From Pseudomonadota bacterium (GTDB taxonomy: Bacteria; Desulfobacterota; Desulfobacteria; Desulfobacterales; Desulfosarcinaceae), in NCBI GenBank assembly GCA_023435265.1, contig JAEYRZ010000161.1, positions 1-17,758 on the forward strand: 17,758 nucleotides of DNA. Direction: 5' to 3'. Below are positions 6,790-13,675 of this stretch, in pieces. A program made the position numbers and the translations under genes. Below the pieces are notes generated by a model. It was given only the letters and a program-made list of their open reading frames with translations. It ran no database searches and had not been told where the DNA came from. Numbering within the stretch: the stretch's first letter is position 1; every line of letters begins with the position of its first letter.

Positions 6790-7652
6790 TCATCAGCATC
6801 GCCAGTGGCAAGGGCGGAACGGGGAAGACCACGGTGGCAACCAATCTGGCCGTTTGCCTCGACGGGGATGTGCAACTGCTGGATTGCGATGTCGAGGAGC
6901 CGAACGCCCATCTTTTTATTCAGCCCGATATCCAGCGGGTCGAGGCCGTCACCACCCCGGTGCCCGAGGTGGACCTGAATAAATGCTCCTTTTGCGGGAA
7001 ATGCGCAGAGATATGCCAGTTCAAGGCGATCGTGGTGCTGGGAACCACCGTTCTGCCGTTTCATGAACTGTGTCACAGCTGCCGGGGCTGCGTGCGCGTC
7101 TGTCCGGAAGGCGCCATCCATGAAGTGGGCCGCGAACTCGGCGTGATCGAACGCGGGCGCCGCAACGGACTCGAATTCGTGCACGGCAGGCTGCGCGTCG
7201 GTGAAGCCATGTCCCCGCCCCTGATCCGCAAGGTACGGGAATCCACGCGGCCGGGTGCCGTGACCATCATCGATGCGCCGCCCGGCACGTCCTGTCCCGT
7301 GATCGCCTCGATGAAGGGGGCGGATTTCGTTCTTCTGGTGACCGAGCCGACGCCCTTCGGTTTGCACGACCTGGCGCTTGCCGTGGGGGCGGTGCGGATA
7401 CTCGGAATTCCTCACGGCCTGGTGATCAATCGCTCGGACCTGGGTGATGACCGGGTATGGGACTACGCGAAAAAGGAAGCGATACCGGTTCTGATGAACA
7501 TTCCTTTCGACCGCCGGATCGCCGAGGCCTATTCCAGGGGCGAAATGCTGGTCGAGGCGATGCCCGAATGGAAGGAGCGGTTTGCTGCGTTGCACAGAGC
7601 CATCCGGCGCAGCGTTGCTGAAGCCACTGCCGAAAGGACTACAGCGCGATGA
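6786..7652 (+). CDS. MinD/Mrp-type P-loop ATPase with inserted 2[4Fe-4S] ferredoxin domain (type A)
   Basis: This 288-residue ATPase starts at 6786, directly before the P-loop (SGKGGTGKTT, residues 7-16, the deviant Walker A of the MinD/NifH/Mrp class) with GAGGAG upstream. DCDVEEPNAHL (33-43) follows. Inserted next are two [4Fe-4S] motifs, C67-C70-C73-C77 and C96-C99-C102-C106. DAPPGTSCPV and VTEPTPFGLHD complete the nucleotide-binding fold. Proteins of this class occur as adjacent pairs in anaerobes, including the orange-protein locus of Desulfovibrio, and are thought to act in ATP-dependent metal-cluster assembly or transfer. It overlaps both neighbours by 4 bases and is paired with the type B ATPase that follows. 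It is not nitrogenase NifH, which lacks the ferredoxin insert. Confidence 0.93.
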   Translation: MIISIASGKGGTGKTTVATNLAVCLDGDVQLLDCDVEEPNAHLFIQPDIQRVEAVTTPVPEVDLNKCSFCGKCAEICQFKAIVVLGTTVLPFHELCHSCRGCVRVCPEGAIHEVGRELGVIERGRRNGLEFVHGRLRVGEAMSPPLIRKVRESTRPGAVTIIDAPPGTSCPVIASMKGADFVLLVTEPTPFGLHDLALAVGAVRILGIPHGLVINRSDLGDDRVWDYAKKEAIPVLMNIPFDRRIAEAYSRGEMLVEAMPEWKERFAALHRAIRRSVAEATAERTTAR

Positions 7653-8515
7653 AGGAGTTGGTCGTTATCAGCGGAAAAGGCGGAACCGGGAAATCGAGCC
7701 TGCTGGCTGCATTTGCTTCTTTGATCCAGGCCAAGGCAATTTGCGATGCGGATGTGGACGCGGCGGACCTGCATCTGATCATGAATCCACACATTGTGCA
7801 GCGGCACGATTTCGTTTCCGGGCACACGGCCCGGATCGACCTGGATGTATGCACCCGGTGCGGTTTATGCCGGGAGCTGTGCGAGTGGAATGCGATCGGT
7901 GAGGATTTCACGGTCGATTCGATCGCCTGCGAGGGGTGTGGCGTGTGTTATTACTTCTGCCCGGAAAAGGCGGTCGCCTTTCCCGACAGCACATGCGGCG
8001 AATGGTATCTTTCCGAAACGCGTTTCGGCCCGATGGCTCATGCGCGGCTGGGCATCGCCGAGGAAAATTCGGGTAAACTCGTGACCCTGATTCGGCAGCA
8101 AGGAAAGAAATTGGCCGAAGAAAGAGGGCTGGGGCTCTTGTTGACCGACGGCCCGCCGGGCATCGGTTGCCCGGTCATCGCCTCGCTCGGCGGCGCCACG
8201 GCGGTGCTGATCGTGGCCGAACCCACTGTATCGGGACGCCACGACATGCAGCGGGTGATCCAGCTGAGCGACTTTTTCAAAATCCCGGCGATGGTGTGCA
8301 TCAACAAATTCGACCTCAATCCGGATCAGGCCCAAGCCATCGAAAACTACGCCCGGGAGAGAAACGTCGGCGTTGTGGGAAGAATTCCCTTTGACCCTGC
8401 TTTTACGCACGCGATGATCCAGGCCCAAACGATTTTCGAATACGACCCGCTGAGTGAAGGCGCTCTCTCCGTCAAGTCGGTATGGGAAAACGTGGCCAGC
8501 TATCTTCAAATTTGA
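7649..8515 (+). CDS. MinD/Mrp-type P-loop ATPase with inserted 2[4Fe-4S] ferredoxin domain (type B)
   Basis: This 288-residue partner of the preceding ATPase overlaps it by ATGA (7649-7652). SGKGGTGKSS (8-17) is the deviant Walker A and CDADVDAADLHL (32-43) the following motif. The ferredoxin insert has C68-C71-C74-C78 and C94-C97-C100-C104. DGPPGIGCPVIASL and VAEPTVSGRHD complete the fold. DxDVDAxDLHL and GPPGIGCPV distinguish type B from type A, which has DxDVEEPNxHL and APPG. The two types therefore probably form a heterodimer with two ATP sites and four cubane clusters. It is the fourth gene of the sigma-54-driven operon. Confidence 0.93.
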   Translation: MKELVVISGKGGTGKSSLLAAFASLIQAKAICDADVDAADLHLIMNPHIVQRHDFVSGHTARIDLDVCTRCGLCRELCEWNAIGEDFTVDSIACEGCGVCYYFCPEKAVAFPDSTCGEWYLSETRFGPMAHARLGIAEENSGKLVTLIRQQGKKLAEERGLGLLLTDGPPGIGCPVIASLGGATAVLIVAEPTVSGRHDMQRVIQLSDFFKIPAMVCINKFDLNPDQAQAIENYARERNVGVVGRIPFDPAFTHAMIQAQTIFEYDPLSEGALSVKSVWENVASYLQI

Positions 8516-8559
8516 TGCAAGGTTCTGTGCCGATGAGAAAAAGGCACGAAGGAGCCGCG

Positions 8560-8979
8560 ATGCGATGCGATCGGTGCAATAAAGGCATCGGCGATGGTGA
8601 AGAGAAAAAACTTCACGGCCGCCTCCTTTGCGAGGACTGCTGTATGGATCTGCTGGCGCCGCCCCGGGCCTGCGACCCGTGGGCGGTCTTCAGCGCAAGC
8701 CGCTGCGGAGATCAGACGCCTGAAGATCGACTCCGGCCGGTTCAACGCGCAATCCTGGCGGCGCTGGGCAAGGAGGGGCCGATGTCATCGGAGGCGCTTT
8801 GCGCAAGACTTCGGATCAGTGGACCGGACCTGGAACGGGAGCTGGCGACACTGCGCCACATGGAAAAAGTGCGCGGCGCGCTCAGGAACGGACAGCGGCT
8901 GCTCATGCTTTGGAACACCGACCATCTCGAAGAAAAATCCGCCGTTCCGGTTGTGCCGGTGACCCCTAATTACAGCTGA
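8560..8979 (+). CDS. Cys-rich zinc-finger/winged-helix-like small protein
   Basis: I do not recognise a named family. The N-terminus has CxxC pairs, C3-C6 and C24-C27 (with C28), around KKLHGRLLCEDCCMD, a LIM-like or zinc-ribbon arrangement. Residues 58-118 (RLRPVQRAILAALGKEGPMSSEAL...LERELATLRHMEKVRG) look like a winged helix. The 139-residue form starting at 8560 is chosen because AAGGAG lies 5 bases upstream; the frame is open further back but without a ribosome site. It follows the type B ATPase by 44 bases and precedes a ferredoxin. It could be a metal-responsive regulator or an adaptor for the ATPases. Both are inference. Confidence 0.7.
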   Translation: MRCDRCNKGIGDGEEKKLHGRLLCEDCCMDLLAPPRACDPWAVFSASRCGDQTPEDRLRPVQRAILAALGKEGPMSSEALCARLRISGPDLERELATLRHMEKVRGALRNGQRLLMLWNTDHLEEKSAVPVVPVTPNYS

Positions 8980-9031
8980 AGCGATTATGGTCATATTGAA
9001 TATCACGGAATACAAGGGAGGAGGGTGTGCG

Positions 9032-9220
9032 ATGGCTTTTAATCCGGAAGTCGATGCCGAAAAATGTATTGGTTGCGGTGAATGCGTCGACATTTGTCCC
9101 GTCGAGGTTTACGAACTTCAGGACGGTAAATCCGTTCCGGTCAAGGCGGAGGAATGCGTCGGCTGCGAAAGCTGCGTGGAAGTATGCGAGGCAAACGCGA
9201 TCACCATTACCGAAATATGA
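9032..9220 (+). CDS. 2[4Fe-4S] ferredoxin, bacterial type
   Basis: This 62-residue ferredoxin has two classical motifs, C12-x2-C15-x2-C18-x3-C22-P and C42-x2-C45-x2-C48-x3-C52 (followed by E rather than P). It is a small cytoplasmic one-electron carrier. GGGAGGAGGG lies immediately upstream of the ATG at 9032, which fits better than an upstream in-frame ATG at 8987. It is the last intact gene of the NifX/scaffold/ATPase operon, 52 bases after the Cys-rich protein, and may supply electrons for cluster assembly. Its stop codon at 9218-9220 is in frame with the sigma-54 activator fragment that follows directly. Confidence 0.93.
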   Translation: MAFNPEVDAEKCIGCGECVDICPVEVYELQDGKSVPVKAEECVGCESCVEVCEANAITITEI

Positions 9221-9721
9221 TATGAGAACAAAATTGAGGAGTATCTCTACTATCGAATCAATGTTTTCAAAATCGCACTTCCCCGGCTGGCGGAACGCAA
9301 TGAGGATATCCCGCTCCTGGTGGATGCCTTCATTGAACGATTCAACCTGCGCAAGGGACGTACGGTAAAAGGTATTTCGCGCGACGCACTTTCGGCATTG
9401 ATGGTCCATGATTGGCCGGGAAATGTGCGTGAACTCGAAAACGCCATCGAACACGCCTTCGTTTTGTGCCGCGATGACATCATCCGGGTCAAAGACCTAC
9501 CCGAAAGCTTGGTTCCGGAACCGGCGGGTTTGGGCCTGAAAACCGGATCGACGCTCAGGGAGATCGAACGGGCGGCTATCCTCGAAATGCTTCGACTTCA
9601 CAAGGGCAAGCGGGTGAAGACGGCAAAAGCGTTGGGGATCGACAAGAATACGTTGCGCCGCAAAATGATTCGTCTGAGAATCAGCGGCCCTTCCGCCGGA
9701 AGCGCGCTATCAGGTCGATAG
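9221..9721 (+). pseudogene. Headless sigma-54 activator (NtrC family): end of AAA+ domain and Fis-type HTH
   Basis: Beginning directly after the ferredoxin stop, and in the same frame, the sequence reads YLYYRINVFKIALPRLAERN then EDIPLLVDAFIERF. This is the middle of an NtrC-family AAA+ domain. WPGNVRELENAIEHAF and a C-terminal Fis-type helix-turn-helix (near LREIERAAILEMLRLHKGKR, then TLRRKMIRLRI) follow. The receiver domain, Walker A, GAFTGA loop and Walker B are all absent, and no good start codon exists (only GTG 9320, inside the domain). It is most simply a 5'-deleted remnant. A protein from GTG 9320 (133 residues) would bind DNA but could not activate RpoN. Its place next to sigma-54-driven genes suggests it was their cognate activator. 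Confidence 0.8.
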
Positions 9722-9723
9722 CG
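9705..9723. terminator. Hairpin between convergent genes
   Basis: CGCTATC (9705-9711) and GATAGCG (9717-9723) form a perfect 7-bp stem with loop AGGTC. The stem overlaps the stop codon of the activator fragment and lies 18 bases from the stop codon of the convergent membrane-protein gene. No T-run follows on either side. Confidence 0.4.
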
Positions 9724-9741
9724 TGCGCGGCCGCACTGCGT

Positions 9742-9912
9742 TTAGAGGCGACCGCCAGATCGGGGGGCAGATGGTTGTTTGTCGACCTGCTTCAACTTTC
9801 CGCGAACCCTGTAAATCAGCAACGGAAGAATCAGGACGATGATCGACACTCCCGAACAAAAAACGAAATTCGCCAGGCCGACCGCCCCGATGAATTTTTC
9901 TATTCCAAACAC
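9742..9912 (-). CDS. Small single-pass membrane protein, 56 aa
   Basis: The GTG at 9910-9912, with a G-rich AGGGGG site 5 bases upstream, starts a 56-residue protein. FGIEKFIGAVGLANFVFCSG is followed by VSIIVLILPLLIYRVRGKLK, giving one strongly hydrophobic segment (about residues 13-34) and then a basic, polar tail. The positive residues after the segment suggest that the C-terminus is cytoplasmic. I do not recognise a family. A good sigma-54 promoter (9973-9988) lies just upstream and points at it, supporting expression as its own transcript within the same regulon. The frame is open further upstream, but only through the promoter. It may be a small membrane anchor or modulator; no function can be assigned. 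Confidence 0.65.
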   Translation of the reverse strand: MFGIEKFIGAVGLANFVFCSGVSIIVLILPLLIYRVRGKLKQVDKQPSAPRSGGRL

Positions 9913-9972
9913 TTCTTCCCCCTTATGGCCCCGATCGTGATAATTCTGCCGCAATGCGCGGTAACCATGTGA

Positions 9973-9988
9973 AGCATTGTCCGTGCCA
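9973..9988 (-). promoter_or_regulatory. Sigma-54 promoter of the small membrane protein gene
   Basis: On the minus strand TGGCACGGACAATGCT, preceded by CT, is the closest match in the window to the RpoN consensus: perfect -24 box including the following G, GG-N10-GC spacing, and one change (ATGCT) at -12. The predicted start near 9961 leaves about 50 bases to the GTG at 9912. The gap 9989-10234 otherwise holds only inverted repeats, and I see no gene in it. Confidence 0.78.
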
Positions 9989-10053
9989 AGCCTGTCGCTT
10001 TTGGATGCAACCGGCACATCCCACCGGCATGCGGAATGTGGTCGCGATTCGTA

Positions 10054-10095
10054 ACATGTGCTGACTTGGGAAGACCGAGGAACAGCAGCACGTGT
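10054..10095. repeat. Inverted repeat upstream of the 9973-9988 promoter
   Basis: ACATGTGCTG (10054-10063) is mirrored by CAGCACGTGT (10086-10095) with one mismatch and a 22-base spacer. It lies 66-107 bases upstream of the -24 box, the usual distance for an enhancer-binding site of a sigma-54 activator. It also lies downstream of the receiver gene and could instead be a transcript 3' hairpin. Confidence 0.35.
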
Positions 10096-10234
10096 CAGGT
10101 GTGCCGGATACTCGGTTGCGGGAAATCAGCCGAAGGGGAAGCCCGCGCAACCTCCAGGCGCAGTGCACCTCAAGGCGAAGCGGGCATTCACCAACGATCG
10201 CCTGCAGGCGAAAGCCGCCACCCTCGGCTGCGAA

Positions 10235-10660
10235 TCAATGAGGCGTGATGTTGTTCAGCAGTTCGATCAGCCGCCGGGCATCATCCGGCCCCGGAACGAG
10301 AGGCAGCTTGGCCAGGACGCCCAGACCTTCGCTGCGCTCATGAAAGTCTTCTTCGCCGGCGGCGCTCAACACGGCCGTATGAATGAAGGCGTCGACTTCG
10401 AGGAGGCGCCGGATAAGATCCAGGCCGGCGGTTTCTCCGAGGCGTTCGTCTACCACCACCATCTCGGCTTTACCCTGCCGGACCGCTTCGAGCGCCTGTT
10501 CGGCCGAAGCCGCCGTTTCGACCGGCATTCGGCTATGACTGCCCAAGGCTTCCGCAAACGCCGCCATATCCGCGGAACGTGTGCTCACCAGGAGAATGGA
10601 CCGCTGGGCCGTTGCCGTTGTCCCGCCGGTTTGGCCGGGTACCCTCTTGCTTGAATTCAT
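10235..10660 (-). CDS. Stand-alone response-regulator receiver-like protein
   Basis: Residues 20-137 of this 141-residue protein follow the receiver (CheY-like) fold: SILLVSTRS first strand, AEMVVVDERL with the phospho-acceptor position D71, AVLSAAG (S99) and LAKLP (K118). The acidic pair normally at the end of strand 1 is replaced by STR, so magnesium binding and phosphorylation may be altered. No output domain is present. The start at 10660 (MNSSKR) has AGGTG 5 bases upstream. It lies 22 bases after the FmdB-type gene in the sigma-54-driven NifX/scaffold operon. It may be a signalling partner or allosteric switch for the cluster system, or for a sigma-54 activator encoded elsewhere. Confidence 0.8.
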   Translation of the reverse strand: MNSSKRVPGQTGGTTATAQRSILLVSTRSADMAAFAEALGSHSRMPVETAASAEQALEAVRQGKAEMVVVDERLGETAGLDLIRRLLEVDAFIHTAVLSAAGEEDFHERSEGLGVLAKLPLVPGPDDARRLIELLNNITPH

Positions 10661-10682
10661 GTCCGCACCTGCATCGGAGAAG

Positions 10683-10934
10683 TCATCCCGTCCGCCCGCA
10701 GCACGAGCCGGGGCCGGCGCATCCCGCGTGTCCGGGGGTTTGGCCGCAGCAGGCCGTATCGCCGGCACCCGGGAACTGCTGGGCCGTCCTGCCGGTCAAA
10801 CTGCTGGTGGCCGATATGAGTTTGCGTGTGGCCGTACTCCCGCACTTCGGACAGGCAAGGCTGTCGGACTGGTTGAGAAGAATGACTTCGCCTTGGTATC
10901 GGCAGGCATCGCAGGCAATCTCGAATATGGGCAT
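10683..10934 (-). CDS. FmdB-family zinc-ribbon protein with Cys/Gly-rich tail
   Basis: The 83-residue protein begins MPIFEIACDACRYQGE with C8 and C11, then CPKCGS (C28, C31) and RKLISATSSLTG, the pattern of FmdB-type putative regulatory zinc ribbons. The C-terminal 25 residues are Gly/Cys-rich (CCGQTPGHAGCAGPGSCCG, five cysteines), which is not part of the core and may bind metal. FmdB proteins were first noted next to formamidase/amidase genes and their biochemical role is unsettled. The start lies 3 bases after the scaffold stop, so the genes are co-transcribed and probably translationally coupled. Confidence 0.88.
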   Translation of the reverse strand: MPIFEIACDACRYQGEVILLNQSDSLACPKCGSTATRKLISATSSLTGRTAQQFPGAGDTACCGQTPGHAGCAGPGSCCGRTG

Positions 10935-10937
10935 CGT

Positions 10938-11333
10938 TCATCCCCTTTCAGTGCTCAGGGCTTGCTTTCGGGGCGGCTGCCGGTATGTGTCCGCAATCGC
11001 CTCGCCCAGCGTATTGACCGCCAGCCGCGCGCAATGGCGGTGATCCTCCGGGAGCCCGCCCAATTCACGTTCCACATCTTCAGGCTGCAGCTGCAAGGCC
11101 TGGTTCAGCGTTCTGCCGCGGGCCAGTGAACTCACTGCAGTGGTGCAGGAGACCGTGTACACACAGCCCTTCGTGGAATAGCCGATCTCGGCGATGATCC
11201 CTTCCCGCAGCCGGATGATCATTTCTATTCTGTCGCCGCAACTGCCGACCCCCACCGCGCGGCCCTCGGTGCAAAGCTCCGCAGACGGACGGGAACCGGG
11301 GTCCCCATCGGCATTTTTGAATGAAAGCGCCAT
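10938..11333 (-). CDS. Iron-sulfur cluster scaffold, IscU/NifU N-terminal type (second copy)
   Basis: In this 131-residue protein C32 and D34 (VGSCGDRIEM), C57 (TKGCVYTVSC) and C101 (DHRHCARLAVNTLGEAI) are the three scaffold cysteines and the conserved aspartate; C63 is an extra cysteine as in the plus-strand copy. It is shorter at the N-terminus than the copy at 6289 and lacks that extension, so the two are diverged paralogues and not a recent duplication. ATG 11333 is chosen over an upstream GTG (11369) because GGTGGAG lies 9 bases upstream. It follows the NifX-like gene after 86 bases. Confidence 0.9.
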   Translation of the reverse strand: MALSFKNADGDPGSRPSAELCTEGRAVGVGSCGDRIEMIIRLREGIIAEIGYSTKGCVYTVSCTTAVSSLARGRTLNQALQLQPEDVERELGGLPEDHRHCARLAVNTLGEAIADTYRQPPRKQALSTERG

Positions 11334-11419
11334 CGCTTGAAACTCCACCCAGTCAAAAGAGGGCCGCACGCGTTCTACAGAGCAATGGGGCGCGCAGCCC
11401 CGGATTCCAATCCGATCGC

Positions 11420-11800
11420 TTAATGCGCGCCGCCGCCGCAGGTATGCATCTGCTGAAACTGGGGCAGTTTGCCTTCAATGGCCGCCTGAACCGCCTCTCC
11501 CACCGTACGGGCCTGTCCGCCGTGCAGAACCTGGATGCCTACCTGGTTGAATCCCATCAGGGGCCGCAGGCCCATGCCGCCGGCAATCAGCTGCTGTACG
11601 CCCTTGCCGGCCAGATACTGCACGGGAGCCATGCATCCGCCCTGCTGATGGGGGACATTGGGAATCACCGAGACATCCTGTATGGTTCCTTCCGCGACCG
11701 ACACCAGCGTGTAGAGGTCGCAGTGGCCGAAATGGGCGCCCAAGCCTGCATCCAATCCTCCGGGGTTTTCCGACGGTACGGCGATCAAAACTGAATTCAT
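11420..11800 (-). CDS. NifX/NifB-family cluster-binding protein (second, short form)
   Basis: The 126-residue protein consists of one NifX-type domain: MNSVLIAVPSE, HFGHCDLYTLV, then PHQQGGCMAPVQYLAGKGVQ, LIAGGMGLRPL and a CGGGAH C-terminus. C27, C56 and C121 plus several histidines could bind metal. It belongs to a different branch from the copy at 5654, which has TGNCGPNAF where this one has AGGMGLRPL. AGGAGG lies 4 bases before the ATG. It is the first gene after the sigma-54 promoter at 11845-11860 and heads the operon NifX / scaffold / FmdB / receiver. It is a probable carrier or storage protein for a metal-sulfur cluster. Confidence 0.9.
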   Translation of the reverse strand: MNSVLIAVPSENPGGLDAGLGAHFGHCDLYTLVSVAEGTIQDVSVIPNVPHQQGGCMAPVQYLAGKGVQQLIAGGMGLRPLMGFNQVGIQVLHGGQARTVGEAVQAAIEGKLPQFQQMHTCGGGAH

Positions 11801-11844
11801 GTTTCCTCCTGTTCAAACATCAGTCGTTATAAAAAGGTTCGACT

Positions 11845-11860
11845 CGCAAAAAGTCAGCCA
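11845..11860 (-). promoter_or_regulatory. Sigma-54 promoter of the second NifX/scaffold operon
   Basis: On the minus strand TGGCTGACTTTTTGCG has TGGC at -24, exact GG-N10-GC spacing and TTGC at -12; the last two bases of the -24 box differ from consensus. Transcription would start near 11834, about 34 bases before the ATG at 11800. It lies in the short gap after the type B' ATPase gene, so the downstream genes can be expressed apart from the ATPases. Confidence 0.7.
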
Positions 11861-11895
11861 TCTCCCTGAATTTAACTGCACGTCAGTGAGCGCCA

Positions 11896-12807
11896 TCAAG
11901 GCGATCGAATCCCTTCCCGGGTTCGATGATGACCTTCCGGGGCCACGCCTTCACATATCTGCGCCCAGGCTTTTCTCAATTGACGCGCAACCGATCCGTC
12001 GCTGTATTCGGTGATGGCCCGACCCTGAACCATGGCCCGCACGAAATCCGCGTCATGGGGCAGTTCGGCCAGGATCGGCATGCGCCGGCCGGCGCAAAAG
12101 GATCGGATCTGTCCGGTCACGCCGGCGTTCAAATCGCACTTGTTGATCAGACCGGCGCACGGAACGCGGAAATGCGCGCACAGGGCCGCCACGCGCTCGA
12201 GATCATGCAGCCCCGAAGGCGTGGGTTCGGTGACGATCACGGCCATGGTGATGCCCGACAGCGCGCTGATCACCGGACAGCCGATTCCCGGCGGGCCGTC
12301 GGAAAGAATCATCCCCGCGCCGTTTTTCTGCGCCAGAGCCTTGGATTCGCGCCGCAGCAGGGCGACCAGGCGGCCCGAGTTCTCTTCACCGGGAAACAGC
12401 TGGGCATGCACCAGCGGCCCGAAACGGGTGTTCGCGATGCCCCACGTTCCGCATTGCTTGGGAGTGAAATCGATCGCTTTTTCCGGGCAGAAATGCACGC
12501 ATACGCCGCAGCCTTCACAGCGCACGGAGTCCACCGTGAACCCGGTGCCGTTGCGGTGCACGGCCTGAAATCGGCACATTTCCGCGCAGGTGCCGCACTG
12601 CGAGCACTTTCGGCGATCGATGCAGGCATCGAAGCCGGAAACAAAAGGAGTCGCCTTGGCCGGTTCGGGCCGCAAAATCAAGTGCAGATCGGGTGCATCC
12701 ACATCCAGATCGCACAAAACCGCGTTTTGACTGAGGTGCGCGAAAGCCGCCGTCAAAGAGGTCTTGCCTGTACCGCCCTTTCCGCTGATGACCAGGATTT
12801 CACGCAC
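11896..12807 (-). CDS. MinD/Mrp-type P-loop ATPase with ferredoxin insert (type B, second copy)
   Basis: This 303-residue paralogue of the gene at 7649 has SGKGGTGKTS (8-17), CDLDVDAPDLHL (32-43), cluster motifs C68-C71-C74-C78 and C97-C100-C103-C107, DGPPGIGCPVISAL and VTEPTPSGLHD. Over the aligned N-termini it matches type B (REILVISGKGGTGKTSLTAA against KELVVISGKGGTGKSSLLAA) far better than its own neighbour. It overlaps the end of the type A copy by 8 bases, so the A-then-B order is kept in both clusters. The last 15 or so residues (EGHHRTREGIRSP) are an extension absent from the first copy. It probably forms a heterodimer with the A copy in metal-cluster handling. Confidence 0.93.
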   Translation of the reverse strand: MREILVISGKGGTGKTSLTAAFAHLSQNAVLCDLDVDAPDLHLILRPEPAKATPFVSGFDACIDRRKCSQCGTCAEMCRFQAVHRNGTGFTVDSVRCEGCGVCVHFCPEKAIDFTPKQCGTWGIANTRFGPLVHAQLFPGEENSGRLVALLRRESKALAQKNGAGMILSDGPPGIGCPVISALSGITMAVIVTEPTPSGLHDLERVAALCAHFRVPCAGLINKCDLNAGVTGQIRSFCAGRRMPILAELPHDADFVRAMVQGRAITEYSDGSVARQLRKAWAQICEGVAPEGHHRTREGIRSP

Positions 12808-13675
12808 GCTGCACCTCCCGGGCGGCAGCGGCCCGGCGCACGGTTGCGGCCAGCCGCAGGAACTGCTCTTTCATCTCCCGCGAATCCAGGGCAACGATGC
12901 GGCCGGCGGCATAAGTCTCGGCAATGGCGCGCTGATACGGGATTTCCGCGAAGATCGGCAGGCCGGCGTCATCGCAGAACCGGTAGACATCGTCGTTGCC
13001 CAGGCCGGCGCGGTTGATCACCACGCCCATCGGTTTGCCCAGCGGCAGAAACGCCTGGTGCGCCAGGCGCAGGTCGAACACGCCGAACGGCGTCGGTTCG
13101 GTCACCAGCACAATGATGTCGCTGTCGATGACGGCGCTCACGGCCGGACAGCTGACACCCGGCGGCGCATCGAGCAGCACGTCCGCATCTTTCGGAAAGC
13201 GGTTCGAATTCACCAGATCGGCCTGCACCTGGCGGATCAGCGGCGGGCTCATCGCCTCGCCGATCCTCAAGCGGCCCATCAGAAAGCCTGCCGAACCGGC
13301 TTCTCCCCAGGCGATTTCCCCCAGGACCCGACTATCCGGTGTGAGGGCATGGTGCGGGCATACCGCCATGCAGCCGCTGCAGCCGTGGCACATCTCGGGA
13401 AACAGCATGATCATCTGATTGAACACCGAAACGGCCTTGTACTGGCACAGCTCGGCACAGGCCCGGCAGTAATCGCACCGCGCCTCGTTCACGCGGGGGA
13501 CTTCCATCAGCGCGTCGCGACGGCCCCGGATCAATGGTTTGAGGAACAGGTGCAGATTGGGCTCTTCGACGTCCAGGTCGACGGCCACCACCGCAGATTC
13601 CCACACGGCGCACAGCGAGGCCGTCACCATGGTCTTGCCGGTGCCGCCCTTGCCGCTGGCAACGGCCACTCTCAT
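12800..13675 (-). CDS. MinD/Mrp-type P-loop ATPase with ferredoxin insert (type A, second copy)
   Basis: This 291-residue paralogue of the gene at 6786 has SGKGGTGKTM (7-16), VDLDVEEPNLHL (32-43), C67-C70-C73-C77 and C96-C99-C102-C106 (exactly the spacing of the first A copy), DAPPGVSCPA and VTEPTPFGVFD. Both A copies share GRLRIGEAMSPPLIR or GRLRVGEAMSPPLIR after the clusters. The start overlaps the DUF134-NifX stop codon by ATGA (13672-13675), with AAGGG 9 bases before the ATG, so the two are translationally coupled. It probably pairs with the type B copy that follows. Confidence 0.93.
   Translation of the reverse strand: MRVAVASGKGGTGKTMVTASLCAVWESAVVAVDLDVEEPNLHLFLKPLIRGRRDALMEVPRVNEARCDYCRACAELCQYKAVSVFNQMIMLFPEMCHGCSGCMAVCPHHALTPDSRVLGEIAWGEAGSAGFLMGRLRIGEAMSPPLIRQVQADLVNSNRFPKDADVLLDAPPGVSCPAVSAVIDSDIIVLVTEPTPFGVFDLRLAHQAFLPLGKPMGVVINRAGLGNDDVYRFCDDAGLPIFAEIPYQRAIAETYAAGRIVALDSREMKEQFLRLAATVRRAAAAREVQRA

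Noticed and set aside
5654..7652. A nitrogenase (nif) gene cluster
   Set aside because: NifX- and NifU-like domains are present, but nifH, nifD, nifK, nifE, nifN and nifB are absent, and the ATPases have ferredoxin inserts not found in NifH.
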